From: Candidatus Fermentithermobacillaceae bacterium
GTDB lineage: Bacteria; Bacillota; Sulfobacillia; Fermentithermobacillales; Fermentithermobacillaceae
Length of the DNA: 64,000 nucleotides
Assembly (NCBI GenBank): GCA_012842685.1
Contig: DUSI01000022.1
Span: forward strand, 1-64,000
Direction: 5' to 3'
The position numbers and the translations under genes are program-made. The stretch's first letter is position 1; every line of letters begins with the position of its first letter. Below the pieces are notes generated by a model, which had not been told where the DNA came from, did not search any database, and saw nothing but the letters and a program-made list of their open reading frames with translations. Shown one piece after another: positions 27,627 to 37,373 of the stretch.

Positions 27627-28439
27627 TTGGAGATAGGGATAGACGCCGGCGGTTCCCTCACGAAGATAGTGGTAATTCGTGACGGGCAGAAGGAATACAC
27701 TATGACGGACTTGGACGGCGCTTTGGATCTCTTGGGAACCGTGCCCCACTGCGACCGGATCTGCCTCACGGGATGCAGGGCAAATGCGATCGAACTCCGG
27801 ATGCCCGGCACTCTGAGAAGCCGCGTCTACCGGGCAGACGAGCTGGAGTCTTTCTGGGCAGGAGCTCACGAGATGCTTTCTGAGGAAGGTAGGCCCAGAC
27901 ATTCCTTCGTCCTCGCCTCCTTCGGCACCGGGACTTCGGTTTTCACAGTGTCAGGCGGAAAAGGTACCCGCACCGCGGGAACCGGAGTAGGCGGTGGTAC
28001 TCTCACGGGCCTCTCGCGCCTCCTACTCGGGACGGGCGATTTCGACACGATAATGGACATGGCGTCCCGGGGCAACCGTCAAACGGTCGATCTGATGGTT
28101 TCAGATCTCTACCCCGACGCCGAGACATCCCCTGTCCTGAACAAACTCACGGCAGCCAACTTCGGGGCATTAGGAGCAACTGCGGCCTCCAGAGAAGACC
28201 TGGCCTCCGCCATACTCCAGATGGTGGTCGAAACGATCGCGGTCATATCCATACAGGTGGCCAGGACGCACCAGGTCGACACCATCGTGGTTGCAGGTTC
28301 GCCCACGAAACACCCTCTGGTTAGACAAAGGTTCCAGGAGCTGGGAGACCTTCTCGGGCACGACTTCTTCACGTTCCTCGAGCACGGTCCGTACTGCGGA
28401 GCTCTCGGGGCCATAATCACCGGGGAACGGAAAGGCTGA
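27627..28439 (+). CDS. coaW: Type II pantothenate kinase (CoaW/fumble family)
   Basis: ASKHA-fold kinase phosphorylating pantothenate, distinct in family from the type III enzyme at 559. 270 residues: phosphate-1 loop GIDAGGSLTKIVVI (4-17), glycine-rich FGTGTSVFTV, GTGVGGGTLTGLSRLLLG, the C-terminal VVAGSPTKHP and GPYCGALGAII. The length fits bacterial CoaW. The TTG start has GGAGATGAT about 8 nt before it; a nearby ATG is out of frame. In S. aureus this family is not feedback-inhibited by CoA. The lipoprotein gene follows 77 bp downstream. Confidence 0.9.
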   Translation: MEIGIDAGGSLTKIVVIRDGQKEYTMTDLDGALDLLGTVPHCDRICLTGCRANAIELRMPGTLRSRVYRADELESFWAGAHEMLSEEGRPRHSFVLASFGTGTSVFTVSGGKGTRTAGTGVGGGTLTGLSRLLLGTGDFDTIMDMASRGNRQTVDLMVSDLYPDAETSPVLNKLTAANFGALGATAASREDLASAILQMVVETIAVISIQVARTHQVDTIVVAGSPTKHPLVRQRFQELGDLLGHDFFTFLEHGPYCGALGAIITGERKG

Positions 28440-28516
28440 CGCTCTCTCGCAAGATTTTCCTCTGCCGGGAACCAACGAGTGAGCCCATCGTCTTTGGATG
28501 GTGGGAGGAATGACAA

Positions 28517-29590
28517 ATGAGGAAAGAACGCACGACCCGGAAGTGGATATTGGGGGCGGCCTTGCTTCTATCTCTGCTACTCCTCGCGGGGCTCCTTACG
28601 GCATGCAAAGGGAAGGACATAGTGTCCCTGGCCCGGCTAGACAAAGGAGACCTGTATGTAACGGACAAGTACGGCAACTCGGTGATGGTGGCGGATGCCG
28701 GCCGTTTCCTCTCCGTCTTAAAGAAGGCCGAGAGGATAAAGGCGGGCACAGGGGATTCGGTTGACCTAACCCGGGCGACGCACTATCTGTGGACGGGCCA
28801 GGAAAGGGTCTATTACGACTGGGAGAACAAGCAGGCCATTGTCGTAGACGCCAAGGGCAACAAGACGGTATTCTCGGTAGATCTCCGCGACCTTCTGCTC
28901 GCCATACCCGGGCTGCCTCCGGTGATCACCGAAGGTACCGCCAGCGATCCGGCCATAGCTTCCGGTTTCGACGAGATATCGAAGGTAGACAGCCCTTCTG
29001 CGGCCGTGTTTAAGACAGGCGATGGGGCCATAGTCATGGTCGCAGCGGGTAAGAAGCCTTCCGGCGGCTATACCATGTCCCTGGAAAACGCCAAGGTGGG
29101 CCTGGGCGGCGTAGTGGAACTCACTGTGCGCCTGAACCCTCCGGCAGGTCCGGCGACCGCGCAGATTTCCTATCCGTATCTGGAGCTCTCCCTTGAAAAA
29201 TACGCCGACCTCGAGGTCACGCTCGTCTACACCGAAGACGGCAGCGAAAGATACGAGAAGGTGAATCTCGCGGTGGTAGAACCCGGCCAGGAGATCGTGG
29301 TGTTTAAGCCTTACCGGGGCGCCCTCCTCACGGAAAGGGTCCAAATGTACGGTTTCGCCAGGTGGGATCTGGGTGCTTTCATGGTAACCGTCCACGACGG
29401 CCACAGCGTCCTGGGTTCCAAAGAAGTGAAAGTGACCCATTCCCTGCCCGCGGGAGCGCCGGAACCTACGTGGAGCGCCTTCAACTTCATGATGGATCTA
29501 CATCAGGCGGGAAGCCCCAGCGGGATGGTCGAGTTCGCAAAGGGCGGCAACATCTTGGTGCGAATCCCCGTCTCTTTCGGTGGAAAGTGA
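28517..29590 (+). CDS. Lipoprotein with PrcB-like domain
   Basis: 357 residues, exported and lipid-anchored: signal RKWILGAALLLSLLLLAG with lipobox LTAC (Cys30). Residues 40-125 are an unidentified beta-rich part (LYVTDKYGNSVMVADAGR, YDWENKQAIVVDAKGNKTVF). Residues about 155-225 read like a PrcB-type domain (VMVAAGKKPSGGYTMSLENAKVG in two blocks). The last ~100 (FMVTVHDGHSVLGSKEVKV) resemble a Gmad2-like beta sandwich. It ends just before a strong terminator, in the same direction as coaW. The function is unknown; a cell-envelope or spore-wall role is a guess. Confidence 0.75.
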   Translation: MRKERTTRKWILGAALLLSLLLLAGLLTACKGKDIVSLARLDKGDLYVTDKYGNSVMVADAGRFLSVLKKAERIKAGTGDSVDLTRATHYLWTGQERVYYDWENKQAIVVDAKGNKTVFSVDLRDLLLAIPGLPPVITEGTASDPAIASGFDEISKVDSPSAAVFKTGDGAIVMVAAGKKPSGGYTMSLENAKVGLGGVVELTVRLNPPAGPATAQISYPYLELSLEKYADLEVTLVYTEDGSERYEKVNLAVVEPGQEIVVFKPYRGALLTERVQMYGFARWDLGAFMVTVHDGHSVLGSKEVKVTHSLPAGAPEPTWSAFNFMMDLHQAGSPSGMVEFAKGGNILVRIPVSFGGK

Positions 29591-29618
29591 TTCTGTAGAG
29601 CCTGAGCTCCTTGGAAGA

Positions 29619-29646
29619 CCCCGCGGCACGGTCGCCGCGGGGTTTT
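29619..29646 (+). terminator. Rho-independent terminator after the lipoprotein gene
   Basis: Perfect 9-bp stem CCCCGCGGC / GCCGCGGGG, 6-nt loop, then TTTTCTGTT, 29 bases past the lipoprotein stop. Confidence 0.9.
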
Positions 29647-29683
29647 CTGTTGTGCGCGCGGGGTCCCGCAGATCTGAGGTTCG

Positions 29684-29702
29684 CTACTAACCATTGTAGT
29701 AG
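29684..29702. promoter_or_regulatory. Palindrome upstream of copA, possible operator
   Basis: CTACTA-N7-TAGTAG, about 110 bp before the copA start, followed 8 bp later by TACAAT, a possible -10. It does not match known CopY, CueR or CsoR sites that I can recall, so this is only a candidate. Confidence 0.35.
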
Positions 29703-29813
29703 TTATGCGGTACAATAGGACTGACAACCGGTATTACTAGTTGAGGCATAATTGGCTTAGCGAAAGGGCAGGTGCGTACCTAGGCCGGTCTGCCCGGAGC
29801 GGAGGCGGAAGAT

Positions 29814-32285
29814 ATGCGCGAGAAGACGACGCTCGAGATAGAAGGCATGAGTTGCGCTGCGTGCGCAAACGCAGTCGAATCGGCACTTAAGAAAACCGGC
29901 GGCGTCCTAAGCGCCTCGGTCAACTTGGCCGCGGAAAAGGCCTACGTAGAATATGACCCCGAAACGGTGGATAGAGACGCGCTCATCGAGGCCGTCCGGA
30001 AAGCGGGCTACGATGTCAAACAGCGAAGAGAACGGATCGTCCTTAGGATTGGGGGCATGAGCTGCGCCGCTTGCGCCGCGGCGGTAGAAAACTCCCTCAA
30101 GAAGTCGGACGGGATCTTTTTCGCCGGCGTTAACCTTGCGACCGAAAGGGCTACGGTCGAATTCGATCCTGCAAAGGTGGATAGGGATGCCCTATACCGC
30201 ATCGTCGGTGAAGCCGGATACGAGGTCGTAGGAGTCCAAGACGAAGAAACCGCCTCCTCAGAAGACGACGAAGATGTCCGCAAGATGGATGAAGCCCGGA
30301 GGCGTATGCTTGGCACCTGGGCGTTCACCATCCCCATCATGCTCTGGATGGTCCCTGAGATGTTCTTCGGCATCATGTGGCCAAGCCACACCGTCATGAA
30401 CTTGGGCGTCATCCTCCTGGCAATACCACCCCTCGCCGTCTTCGGGAGAAACACTTTCCTTTCGGCATACAGGGCCGTCCGCCACGGAAGCGCCAACATG
30501 GACGTCCTCATCGCGATGGGCACAGGGGCGGCTTTTCTCACGGGTCCGGCCATGTTCTTCCTCCCCGTCGCCAACTACGCAGGCGTATCGGCGATGATCA
30601 TGGCCTTCCACCTGACCGGCCGCTACATCGAGGCAACTGCCAAAGGCAGAGCGTCCCAGGCCATCAAGAAGCTCCTGGAGCTGGGCGCGAAGACGGCCCG
30701 GGTTATCCGCGGGGACGAAGAAGTCGAGATCCCCATCGACGAAGTGGTCCCCGGAGACATCATGGCGATAAGGCCCGGAGAGAAGATCCCCACCGACGGA
30801 GAGGTAGTGGAAGGATCGACGACCGTCGACGAGTCCATGGCTACGGGCGAGTCCATGCCCGTCAAGAAACTGCCAGGAGACCAGGTCATCGGCGCCACCA
30901 TCAACCAAACCGGGTTTATCAAAGTAAAGGCCTCCAGGGTCGGAAAGGACACGTTCCTCGCCCAGGTAATCAGGCTCGTCGAGGAGGCACAGGGCACCAA
31001 GGTCCCCATCCAGGAATTCGCCGACAGGGTTACGGGCGTGTTTGTCCCGGTGGTGGTCGCCATCGCCCTGGGGACGCTGGCCCTCTGGCTCATCTTCCCG
31101 GGCCCCATGGCGTCGCTGCTCGAAAGAGTCGCCCCCGCCCTACCCTGGATCCATCCCCACGAAAGCCGGATTACCCTCGCGCTCTCCGCGACCATCGCCG
31201 TGCTCGTCATAGCTTGCCCGTGCGCCCTGGGTCTCGCCACCCCGACGGCGCTCCTCGTGGGAAGCGGCATGGGAGCCGAAAATGGTGTGCTCATCCGCCG
31301 GGGCGAGGCCATTCAGGCTATGAAAGACGTAAGATGCGTGGTTTTCGACAAGACCGGCACCATCACCAAGGGCAAACCGGAGGTTACGGACATCGTCCTC
31401 GTCAAACCGGGCGGAGGATCGCTGTCGGAAAAGGACCTCTTGGCAGTCGCCGCCAGCGTGGAAAGCCGGTCGGAGCATCCGCTGGCCCTCGCCGTGGTCA
31501 GAAGCGCTCAGGACCGCGGCATAGCAGCTCAGGCACCTGAAGACTTCCAGTCCATCACCGGAAAGGGGGTCACGGCGACGGTCGGCGGAAAACGGGTCTT
31601 GGTGGGCAGCCGCCGGCTCATGCATGACGAGGGCATCGATATATCGGAGCTGGAAGGCGAGCTCCAGAGAATTGAAGACGAGGCGAAGACCGGGATGATA
31701 GTGGCCGTGGACGGAGTCGCCTGGGGCCTCATAGCGGTGGCAGACCCGTTGAAGGACGATTCGGTGGCGGCCATCCGCCAGCTCAGAGAAATGGGGCTGG
31801 ACACCGCGATGGTCACCGGAGATAACCGGCGGACGGCCCACGCCATAGCGAAAAAGGTGGGGATTACCCACGTCGTGGCGGAAGTGCTGCCCGACGGCAA
31901 AGTGCAGGCTATCACCGGGCTTAAAGAGCGCTTCGGGACGATCGCCATGGTCGGAGACGGCATAAACGACGCTCCGGCGCTGGCCCAGGCCGACGTAGGG
32001 ATAGCCATAGGCACCGGGACCGACATAGCCATCGAATCTTCCGATATCACTCTGGTCAGGGGCGATCTCTCAGGGGTGGTGACGGCTGTGAAGCTCTCGC
32101 GGGCGACGTTCCGCAAGATCCGCCAGAACCTTTTCTGGGCTTTCTTCTACAACGTCATAGCCATCCCCGTAGCCATACTGGGCCTGCTCCATCCGGTTAT
32201 GGCGGAGATCGCCATGGCAACCAGCTCCATCACCGTCGTGACCAACGCAAACCTCCTGAGGAGAGCGAAAGTCACTCCCGACTGA
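29814..32285 (+). CDS. copA: Copper-exporting P-type ATPase
   Basis: P1B-type ATPase that pumps Cu(I) out of the cytoplasm. 823 residues. Two N-terminal HMA domains each carry GMSCAAC (11-17 and 81-87). Eight membrane segments follow, with the transport motif CPC in [14 protein letters not shown], the phosphorylation site [21 protein letters not shown], the ATP-binding [13 protein letters not shown] and the hinge [14 protein letters not shown]. Full length and intact. It stands alone after a terminator, with a palindrome in its leader. Its stop is 8 bp from the converging livF stop. No CsoR or CopZ gene is nearby. Confidence 0.97.
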   Translation: MREKTTLEIEGMSCAACANAVESALKKTGGVLSASVNLAAEKAYVEYDPETVDRDALIEAVRKAGYDVKQRRERIVLRIGGMSCAACAAAVENSLKKSDGIFFAGVNLATERATVEFDPAKVDRDALYRIVGEAGYEVVGVQDEETASSEDDEDVRKMDEARRRMLGTWAFTIPIMLWMVPEMFFGIMWPSHTVMNLGVILLAIPPLAVFGRNTFLSAYRAVRHGSANMDVLIAMGTGAAFLTGPAMFFLPVANYAGVSAMIMAFHLTGRYIEATAKGRASQAIKKLLELGAKTARVIRGDEEVEIPIDEVVPGDIMAIRPGEKIPTDGEVVEGSTTVDESMATGESMPVKKLPGDQVIGATINQTGFIKVKASRVGKDTFLAQVIRLVEEAQGTKVPIQEFADRVTGVFVPVVVAIALGTLALWLIFPGPMASLLERVAPALPWIHPHESRITLALSATIAVLVIACPCALGLATPTALLVGSGMGAENGVLIRRGEAIQAMKDVRCVVFDKTGTITKGKPEVTDIVLVKPGGGSLSEKDLLAVAASVESRSEHPLALAVVRSAQDRGIAAQAPEDFQSITGKGVTATVGGKRVLVGSRRLMHDEGIDISELEGELQRIEDEAKTGMIVAVDGVAWGLIAVADPLKDDSVAAIRQLREMGLDTAMVTGDNRRTAHAIAKKVGITHVVAEVLPDGKVQAITGLKERFGTIAMVGDGINDAPALAQADVGIAIGTGTDIAIESSDITLVRGDLSGVVTAVKLSRATFRKIRQNLFWAFFYNVIAIPVAILGLLHPVMAEIAMATSSITVVTNANLLRRAKVTPD

Positions 32286-32293
32286 GCTGCCCC

Positions 32294-33013
32294 TCAGACG
32301 GCGATCTCGCCCTCCCCGAGGTATATCCGCCTTACGTCGTCGTTAACCAGGAGCTCCGCGCCTGTCCCTTCCATGACTATCCGTCCCGTTTCGAGGACGT
32401 AGGCGTAGTGGGCAAGGGTAAGGGCCGCCCTCGCGTTCTGCTCGATGAGGAGCAGGGTCTTGCCCTGTTCGTGGATCCGCTTTATGAGGGAGAAGATCTC
32501 CTGGACGAGGACCGGAGCCAGACCCAGGGAAGGCTCGTCCATGAGAAGTACTTTTGGGTCGGCCATTAGAGCCCTGCCCAGGGCAAGCATCTGCTGCTCG
32601 CCGCCAGAGAGCGTCCCTGCGAGCTGGCTCTTGCGCTCCCTAAGGCGCGGGAAAAGATTGTAGACTTCCTCAAGCTGCGCTTCTACTTCCTGGCGATTCG
32701 TCCGTATGTACGCCCCCAGCATGAGGTTTTCGTACACGGTGAGGTCGGGGAACACGTGCCGCCCTTCGGGCACCATGCTGATGCCACGTTTTACGATGTC
32801 TTTGGCAGGTAGCCCGGTTATGTCCTCTCCGTCCAGGAGTATCCGTCCGGCTTCTGGTTTCAGGAGCCCGGATATGGTGCGCAGCGTCGTACTCTTGCCC
32901 GCGCCGTTGGTTCCGATCAAAGCGATGATTTTCCCATCGGGCACCTTCAGGCTTATCCCCTGGACAGCTCTTATGGCGCCATAGGAAACGTGTAGGTCGA
33001 TTATCTCAAGCAT
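32294..33013 (-). CDS. livF: Branched-chain amino acid ABC transporter, ATP-binding protein
   Basis: Second ATPase of the liv high-affinity leucine/isoleucine/valine importer. 239 residues: Walker A GTNGAGKST, signature LSGGEQQMLALGRAL, Walker B LLMDEPSLGL. It overlaps livG by 8 bp. It is the last gene of livK-H-M-G-F. Confidence 0.95.
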   Translation of the reverse strand: MLEIIDLHVSYGAIRAVQGISLKVPDGKIIALIGTNGAGKSTTLRTISGLLKPEAGRILLDGEDITGLPAKDIVKRGISMVPEGRHVFPDLTVYENLMLGAYIRTNRQEVEAQLEEVYNLFPRLRERKSQLAGTLSGGEQQMLALGRALMADPKVLLMDEPSLGLAPVLVQEIFSLIKRIHEQGKTLLLIEQNARAALTLAHYAYVLETGRIVMEGTGAELLVNDDVRRIYLGEGEIAV

Positions 33014-33773
33014 GCTGCTCCACTCCCAAGTAGGCCTCTATGACCCGCGGGTTCCGCGAGACTTCCCGGGGGGTACCCTCGGCTATCACGACGCCGTGAT
33101 CGAGCACCACGATCCTTTCGGATATGCCCATGACGACCCTCATCTGGTGCTCGATAAGCAGGATGGTGAGGCCGAACTCGTCGCGGATCTTCTGTATGAA
33201 CTTCATGAGTTCGATAGATTCGGCAGGGTTCATACCCGCAGCCGGCTCATCCAGGAGAAGGACCTTGGGTTCGGTGGCCAGGGCCCTGCATATCTCGAGC
33301 CTCCTCTGGGAGCCGTAGGGGAGGCTTCCGGCCGGGAGATCTGCCACGCTGTCCAGGTTCACCCTGGCGAGGAGGTCCATGGCCTTCGCCCTCATCTCGG
33401 CCTCCTCGTCCCTGTACTTGCGGGTCTGGAGGATGGCGTCGAACACGCCGCTTCTGAGGCGCCAGTGCAAAGACACGAGGACGTTCTCGATCACCGACAT
33501 GCGGGAGAACAGGCGGATGTTTTGGAACGTCCGGGCGATACCCATCCTCGTTATGAGGTCGGGCCTCATCCCCGTTATGTCCTTGCCCTCCAGGGTAATG
33601 GTACCTCGGGTCGGGGCATACACCCCGGTTATCACGTTGAAGACGGTCGTCTTCCCGGCTCCGTTGGGACCTATGAGACCAACCAGCTCTCCTTGTTTGA
33701 GCGCAAGGTTAAGTCTATCGACGGCAAGTAGGCCTCCAAACTGCATCCTCATTTCGCGTACTTCCAGTATCAT
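33006..33773 (-). CDS. livG: Branched-chain amino acid ABC transporter, ATP-binding protein
   Basis: First ATPase of the liv importer, 255 residues. Walker A GPNGAGKTT; the helical insert typical of LivG around residues 100-130 (LRSGVFDAILQTRKYRDEE); a degenerate signature, SLPYGSQRRLEICRAL; Walker B LLLDEPAAGMN. It overlaps livM by 4 bp and livF by 8 bp, so translation is coupled. Confidence 0.95.
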   Translation of the reverse strand: MILEVREMRMQFGGLLAVDRLNLALKQGELVGLIGPNGAGKTTVFNVITGVYAPTRGTITLEGKDITGMRPDLITRMGIARTFQNIRLFSRMSVIENVLVSLHWRLRSGVFDAILQTRKYRDEEAEMRAKAMDLLARVNLDSVADLPAGSLPYGSQRRLEICRALATEPKVLLLDEPAAGMNPAESIELMKFIQKIRDEFGLTILLIEHQMRVVMGISERIVVLDHGVVIAEGTPREVSRNPRVIEAYLGVEQHA

Positions 33774-34867
33774 GAGGAACTCTCCCCTTTCAGGCGGATC
33801 GCCTTCCGGAAGCGGGCAAGGAGCTGCTTTAGGCCTTCGGCCGAAAGCTCCCGGTCACCCATGAGCCCTTTCGGGTACCAGACGACCACCAGCACTAGCG
33901 TCAGGGAGAAGATGACCATCCTGAGCCCAGGGACGCCCGGTATGGTAATCGAGCCCAAGTAATGGGTCTCTTCGACAACGCGCAGGAACTCCATGAGGTA
34001 GGTCACTATCGTAGCCGATATGACCGACCCCGAGAGGGATCCCATGCCCCCCAGGACTACCATGAGCAGCACCTGGAACGTGAGGGGGAACTTGAACTGC
34101 ACGGGGTCGATGGTCGTGAGGAGAGAAGCCAGGAGCCCTCCACCCACGCCCGCCCAGAAAGACGAAATGAAGAAGGCAAGGAGCTTATGTTTGAAGAGGT
34201 CGATCCCCATGGCCTGGGCCGCGATCTCGTTTTCCCTTATGGACTTAAAGGCCCTGCCGTAACTGGAGGATATGAGATTCTTGAGCATGAGATAGCACAA
34301 GACGGCTGCGCCAAGGGTCCACCAGAGGTTCACGACCGGAGGGATCCCCTTGAGCCCCAAGGCACCATTGGTGACGCTGCGGGCGTTCTGAATCACGAGG
34401 CGGATTATCTCCGCAAACCCTAAGGTTGCTATGCCAAGGTAGTCACCCCTGAGCCGCAGGGCAGGCACTCCCACGACCAGCGAGAAAACCCCCGCGACAA
34501 GACCTGCCAGGATGAGAGACGGCAGGAACGGAAGGGTGAGCTTCCGCAGAGGTTCCACCAGGGGAGTCATGAAGAACACCCTGTCTTTCGCGGCCGCGCT
34601 CATGGTGAGCAAGGCAGTCGTGTAAGCTCCGAGAGCCATGAACCCGGCGTGCCCCAGGGAAAACTGCCCTGTGAAGCCGTTTACCAGGTTGAGGCTTAAA
34701 GCCAGCACCGTGTTTATGGCGCACATGTTGATGATGCGCACCGTATATGACTGCCACCCGGGTATCCCGAGTAGCCCCTCGAGGTCCCCGTTGGCCCACG
34801 CGACCACGAAGGCTGCGACAAGGAGTATAACAATGTCCCTTTTCCAGTAGCGTGACAACTGCATCAC
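33770..34867 (-). CDS. livM: Branched-chain amino acid ABC transporter permease
   Basis: 365 residues with about nine membrane segments. Family blocks include LSLNLVNGFTGQFSLGHAGFMALGAY in two parts, PALRLRGDYLGIATLGFAEI and LGGMGSLSGSVISA. It overlaps livH by 4 bp (ATGA type). The C-terminal tail is basic and cytoplasmic (RELSAEGLKQLLARFRK). Confidence 0.95.
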   Translation of the reverse strand: MMQLSRYWKRDIVILLVAAFVVAWANGDLEGLLGIPGWQSYTVRIINMCAINTVLALSLNLVNGFTGQFSLGHAGFMALGAYTTALLTMSAAAKDRVFFMTPLVEPLRKLTLPFLPSLILAGLVAGVFSLVVGVPALRLRGDYLGIATLGFAEIIRLVIQNARSVTNGALGLKGIPPVVNLWWTLGAAVLCYLMLKNLISSSYGRAFKSIRENEIAAQAMGIDLFKHKLLAFFISSFWAGVGGGLLASLLTTIDPVQFKFPLTFQVLLMVVLGGMGSLSGSVISATIVTYLMEFLRVVEETHYLGSITIPGVPGLRMVIFSLTLVLVVVWYPKGLMGDRELSAEGLKQLLARFRKAIRLKGESSS

Positions 34868-35763
34868 ACCTTCTCAGCAACCTTCTCCCCGAGGAGACCG
34901 GTAGGCCTCAGGAGGAGCGTGCCTATGAGGATGACGAAAGCAAAGGCATCCCTGTAGCCGGAGATGGACGGCAGGAACGCGACGATCATGATCTCGGCTA
35001 CGCCGAGAAGAAACCCTCCGATCACCGCGCCCAGGATGTTGCCTATTCCACCGAACACCGCCGCAATGAAGCACTTCATCCCCGGCATCATGCCCATAAG
35101 GGGATTTATCTGAGGAAACTTCATGGCCCACATGATACCGCCCACTGCGGCAAGGGCCGATCCGATGGCGAAGGTAACGGCAATAATCCTGTTCACGTCG
35201 ATCCCCATGAGCCCGGCCGTATCGAAGTCCCTGGCGACCGCCCTCATGGCCATCCCGACCTTGGTCCTGTGGACTATGTGGAGGAGAGCGAGCAGGAGCA
35301 GCAGCGTGACAGCGGGGATGACGAAGGTGATGTTCTCCACCCGCACGCCGGCTATTTCTTTCGCGCTGCCCGAGTCAAACATGGCGGGCAGCGGGAACGA
35401 TTGAGGACGACCTCCGAACACGACGAGCCCCAGGTTTTCCACGAGGAACGAGACGCCTATGGCCGAGATGAGGATGGTGGTACGAGGCGAATTCCTGAGC
35501 GGCCGGTAAGCCGCCCGCTCTACGATGATACCGGTTCCCGACGTCAGCGCGACAGCCAGGACGATAGAAACCGGCCAGGGCAGGTGGAACATCCCCCGCC
35601 CGTAGTAGACGATGTAGGCGGCAACCATCAGCAGATCGCCGTGGGCGAAGTTTATGAGCCTCAGGATGCCGTACACCATGGTGTACCCGATGGCGACCAG
35701 AGCGTAGAGGCTCCCCAGCGAAACCGCGTTCGCTAGGTGCTGGAAGAACATGCTGAGCTGCAT
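34864..35763 (-). CDS. livH: Branched-chain amino acid ABC transporter permease
   Basis: 299 residues, about eight membrane segments; typical LivH blocks are GSLYALVAIGYTMVYGILRLINFAHGD (in two parts) and AAVFGGIGNILGAVIGG. A strong hairpin (35783-35810) lies between the binding-protein gene and its start. It overlaps livM by 4 bp. Confidence 0.95.
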   Translation of the reverse strand: MQLSMFFQHLANAVSLGSLYALVAIGYTMVYGILRLINFAHGDLLMVAAYIVYYGRGMFHLPWPVSIVLAVALTSGTGIIVERAAYRPLRNSPRTTILISAIGVSFLVENLGLVVFGGRPQSFPLPAMFDSGSAKEIAGVRVENITFVIPAVTLLLLLALLHIVHRTKVGMAMRAVARDFDTAGLMGIDVNRIIAVTFAIGSALAAVGGIMWAMKFPQINPLMGMMPGMKCFIAAVFGGIGNILGAVIGGFLLGVAEIMIVAFLPSISGYRDAFAFVILIGTLLLRPTGLLGEKVAEKV

Positions 35764-35782
35764 CTTACTGCCCCCATAAGCT

Positions 35783-35810
35783 GCCCTCCCGCCGGTTGAG
35801 GCGGGAGGGC
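35783..35810 (-). terminator. Hairpin between binding-protein and permease genes of the liv operon
   Basis: Perfect 11-bp stem GCCCTCCCGCC / GGCGGGAGGGC with a 6-nt loop, in the 65-bp gap between livK and livH. There is no U tract on the minus strand, so it more likely stabilises or partly separates the binding-protein transcript than ends it fully. Confidence 0.65.
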
Positions 35811-35828
35811 TCGGGTTTTGGGTATCTG

Positions 35829-37004
35829 CTAGAACGGCTCCACCGTGGTTAGGTACTCGAACTTGCCGTTTTTCACCTGAAGGATAACGGCGCTCTTGTT
35901 GGCGTCGCCGTTCTCATCCATGGTGATCGTGCCGGTTACGCCCTTGAAGTCTCTGGTCTCGGCGAGGGCATCCCTTATATCCTCAGGATTTATGGAGTTG
36001 GCCCTCTTTATGGCGTCCAGGATCATGAGGTAAGCGTCGTATCCGAGAGCCGCGAAAGCGTTGGGCTCCTTGCCGTACTTGGCCCTGTAGGCATCGACGA
36101 ACTCCTTGCTGACATCGGTCCCCGTGGCCTGCACCGAATAGTGGGTGGACAGGGTAGCGCCTTCCACGTCTGCGCCGCCTATCTCGATGAACTCAGGAGC
36201 TTCCCACGTGTCGCCGCCGAGGAACGGAGCGGTGATCTTGAGGGACCTGGCCTGGCGGATCATGAGGGCCGAATCACCGTAGTTGCCGGGCGCAAATATG
36301 ACGTCAGGAGCCAGGCTTGCGGTCTGGGTGAGCTGGGCGGTGAAGTCCTGGTCGCCCGTGTTGTACTCGAGCTCTGCCAGGATGCTCTTGCTATCCCCGG
36401 TCAGCTCTATGAATGCCTGTTTGAAGTAGTTGGCAAGACCGACGGCGTAGTCGTCCTGGACGTTCCTGATGATCACAGCCGTCCTGGCGCCCAGGTTGTC
36501 GTAGGCGTACTTGGCCATGACCTTGCCCTGGAAGGGATCTATGAAGCAGACCCTGAAGTAGTAGGGGTTATCCTGCGTGACCAGCGGGTTTGTGGGAGAA
36601 CATCCGACAACCGGGATCTTCTTGTTCTTGGCCACCTCGCCGCCGGCTATGGACAGGCTGGAACCGTAGCTTCCGATGATGGCCACGACCTTCTTCTGGT
36701 CGATGAGGCGGGTGACTGCGTTGGCCGCCTCAGTCTTGTCGGTCTTGTTGTCCTCGAGGTGGAGTTTCACCGGCATGCCGAGGACCTCAGGGTACATTTC
36801 GTTGGCCAGCTGGATACCTTCCCAGGTCATCTGGCCGCCGGAAGCCGACGGACCGGTCATCGGCTCATACACGCCGATGTGCACCTCGGTGGGTTTTTGC
36901 TCCTCCTCTTGGGCCTGGCCCTGGGGCTGGCCTCCGCAGCCCTGGAGAAGCGGGACAAAAAGCGCCAGGAGAAGCACGATCGCCACGAGTCTTGTCTTCC
37001 TCAC
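35829..37004 (-). CDS. livK: Branched-chain amino acid ABC transporter, substrate-binding lipoprotein
   Basis: 391 residues, lipid-anchored: VAIVLLLALFVPLLQGC is the signal and lipobox (Cys23), followed by a Gln/Glu-rich linker. Type I periplasmic-binding fold: VHIGVYEPMTGPSASGGQ, VVAIIGSYGSS, VVGCSPTNPLVT, GYDAYLMILDAIKRA. It is the first gene of the operon, separated from livH by a GC-rich hairpin, as often seen where more binding protein than permease is needed. Ligand choice among leucine, isoleucine, valine or amides cannot be fixed from sequence. Confidence 0.93.
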   Translation of the reverse strand: MRKTRLVAIVLLLALFVPLLQGCGGQPQGQAQEEEQKPTEVHIGVYEPMTGPSASGGQMTWEGIQLANEMYPEVLGMPVKLHLEDNKTDKTEAANAVTRLIDQKKVVAIIGSYGSSLSIAGGEVAKNKKIPVVGCSPTNPLVTQDNPYYFRVCFIDPFQGKVMAKYAYDNLGARTAVIIRNVQDDYAVGLANYFKQAFIELTGDSKSILAELEYNTGDQDFTAQLTQTASLAPDVIFAPGNYGDSALMIRQARSLKITAPFLGGDTWEAPEFIEIGGADVEGATLSTHYSVQATGTDVSKEFVDAYRAKYGKEPNAFAALGYDAYLMILDAIKRANSINPEDIRDALAETRDFKGVTGTITMDENGDANKSAVILQVKNGKFEYLTTVEPF

Positions 37005-37373
37005 AGTTATCCCCCCATAGCGTGATTGGTTCTAGGAAATGAGAGAAGCAAGAGGAAACAGGTGAACCAAGAGATACTGCTCTACGTCGTAGCCTTCGCC
37101 TCCCTTCTCAAGGAAACAAAGACTGTTACGACTGGGGAGGATCTCCTATTGCAGCGTACTCTGATCTGCTCTTGCCCTAATTGCTCTGGATCGATCTCAG
37201 GTTTTTTCCTACGCGCATCCGATTCCTGCCGAACATGCGTTCTCAATTGCCTATCTAGCACGTGGGAAATAGATGAGGAAATGAGCGCGCGGCACCCAGA
37301 AGTAAGATGCTTGCGGGACATAACCACAACGCTCGATCTCTACGGCCACATCACGGAAAGCATGCGCGTCACA
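37005..37373. other. Gene-poor stretch with an integrase tail fragment
   Basis: Between livK and the small membrane gene. No complete gene is visible. Base composition is visibly more AT-rich than the surroundings. The only recognisable coding trace is the integrase-like fragment at 37311-37370 on the plus strand. The livK promoter should lie within the first 100 bp, but I could not assign -35/-10 boxes with confidence. Confidence 0.5.
37311..37370 (+). pseudogene. Tyrosine recombinase C-terminal fragment
   Basis: The translated stretch RDITTTLDLYGHITESM matches the conserved end of phage-type tyrosine integrases, where a TTLDxYGH segment holds the catalytic Tyr (here LDLYGH). The residues before it do not continue the family, and there is no room for the catalytic Arg and His boxes in one frame. 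It is a remnant, about 0.5 kb from two tRNA genes, which are the usual integration targets of such enzymes. Confidence 0.6.

Noticed and set aside
29680-29716. MerR-type copper promoter with 19-20 bp spacer upstream of copA
   Set aside because: The only possible -35-like TTCGCT is 25 bp from the TACAAT box, too far, and the palindrome does not sit as in CueR promoters.
34852-35736. 294-codon open frame opposite livH
   Set aside because: Antisense to livH with extreme His/Arg/Asp content; typical shadow of a GC-rich membrane-protein gene.
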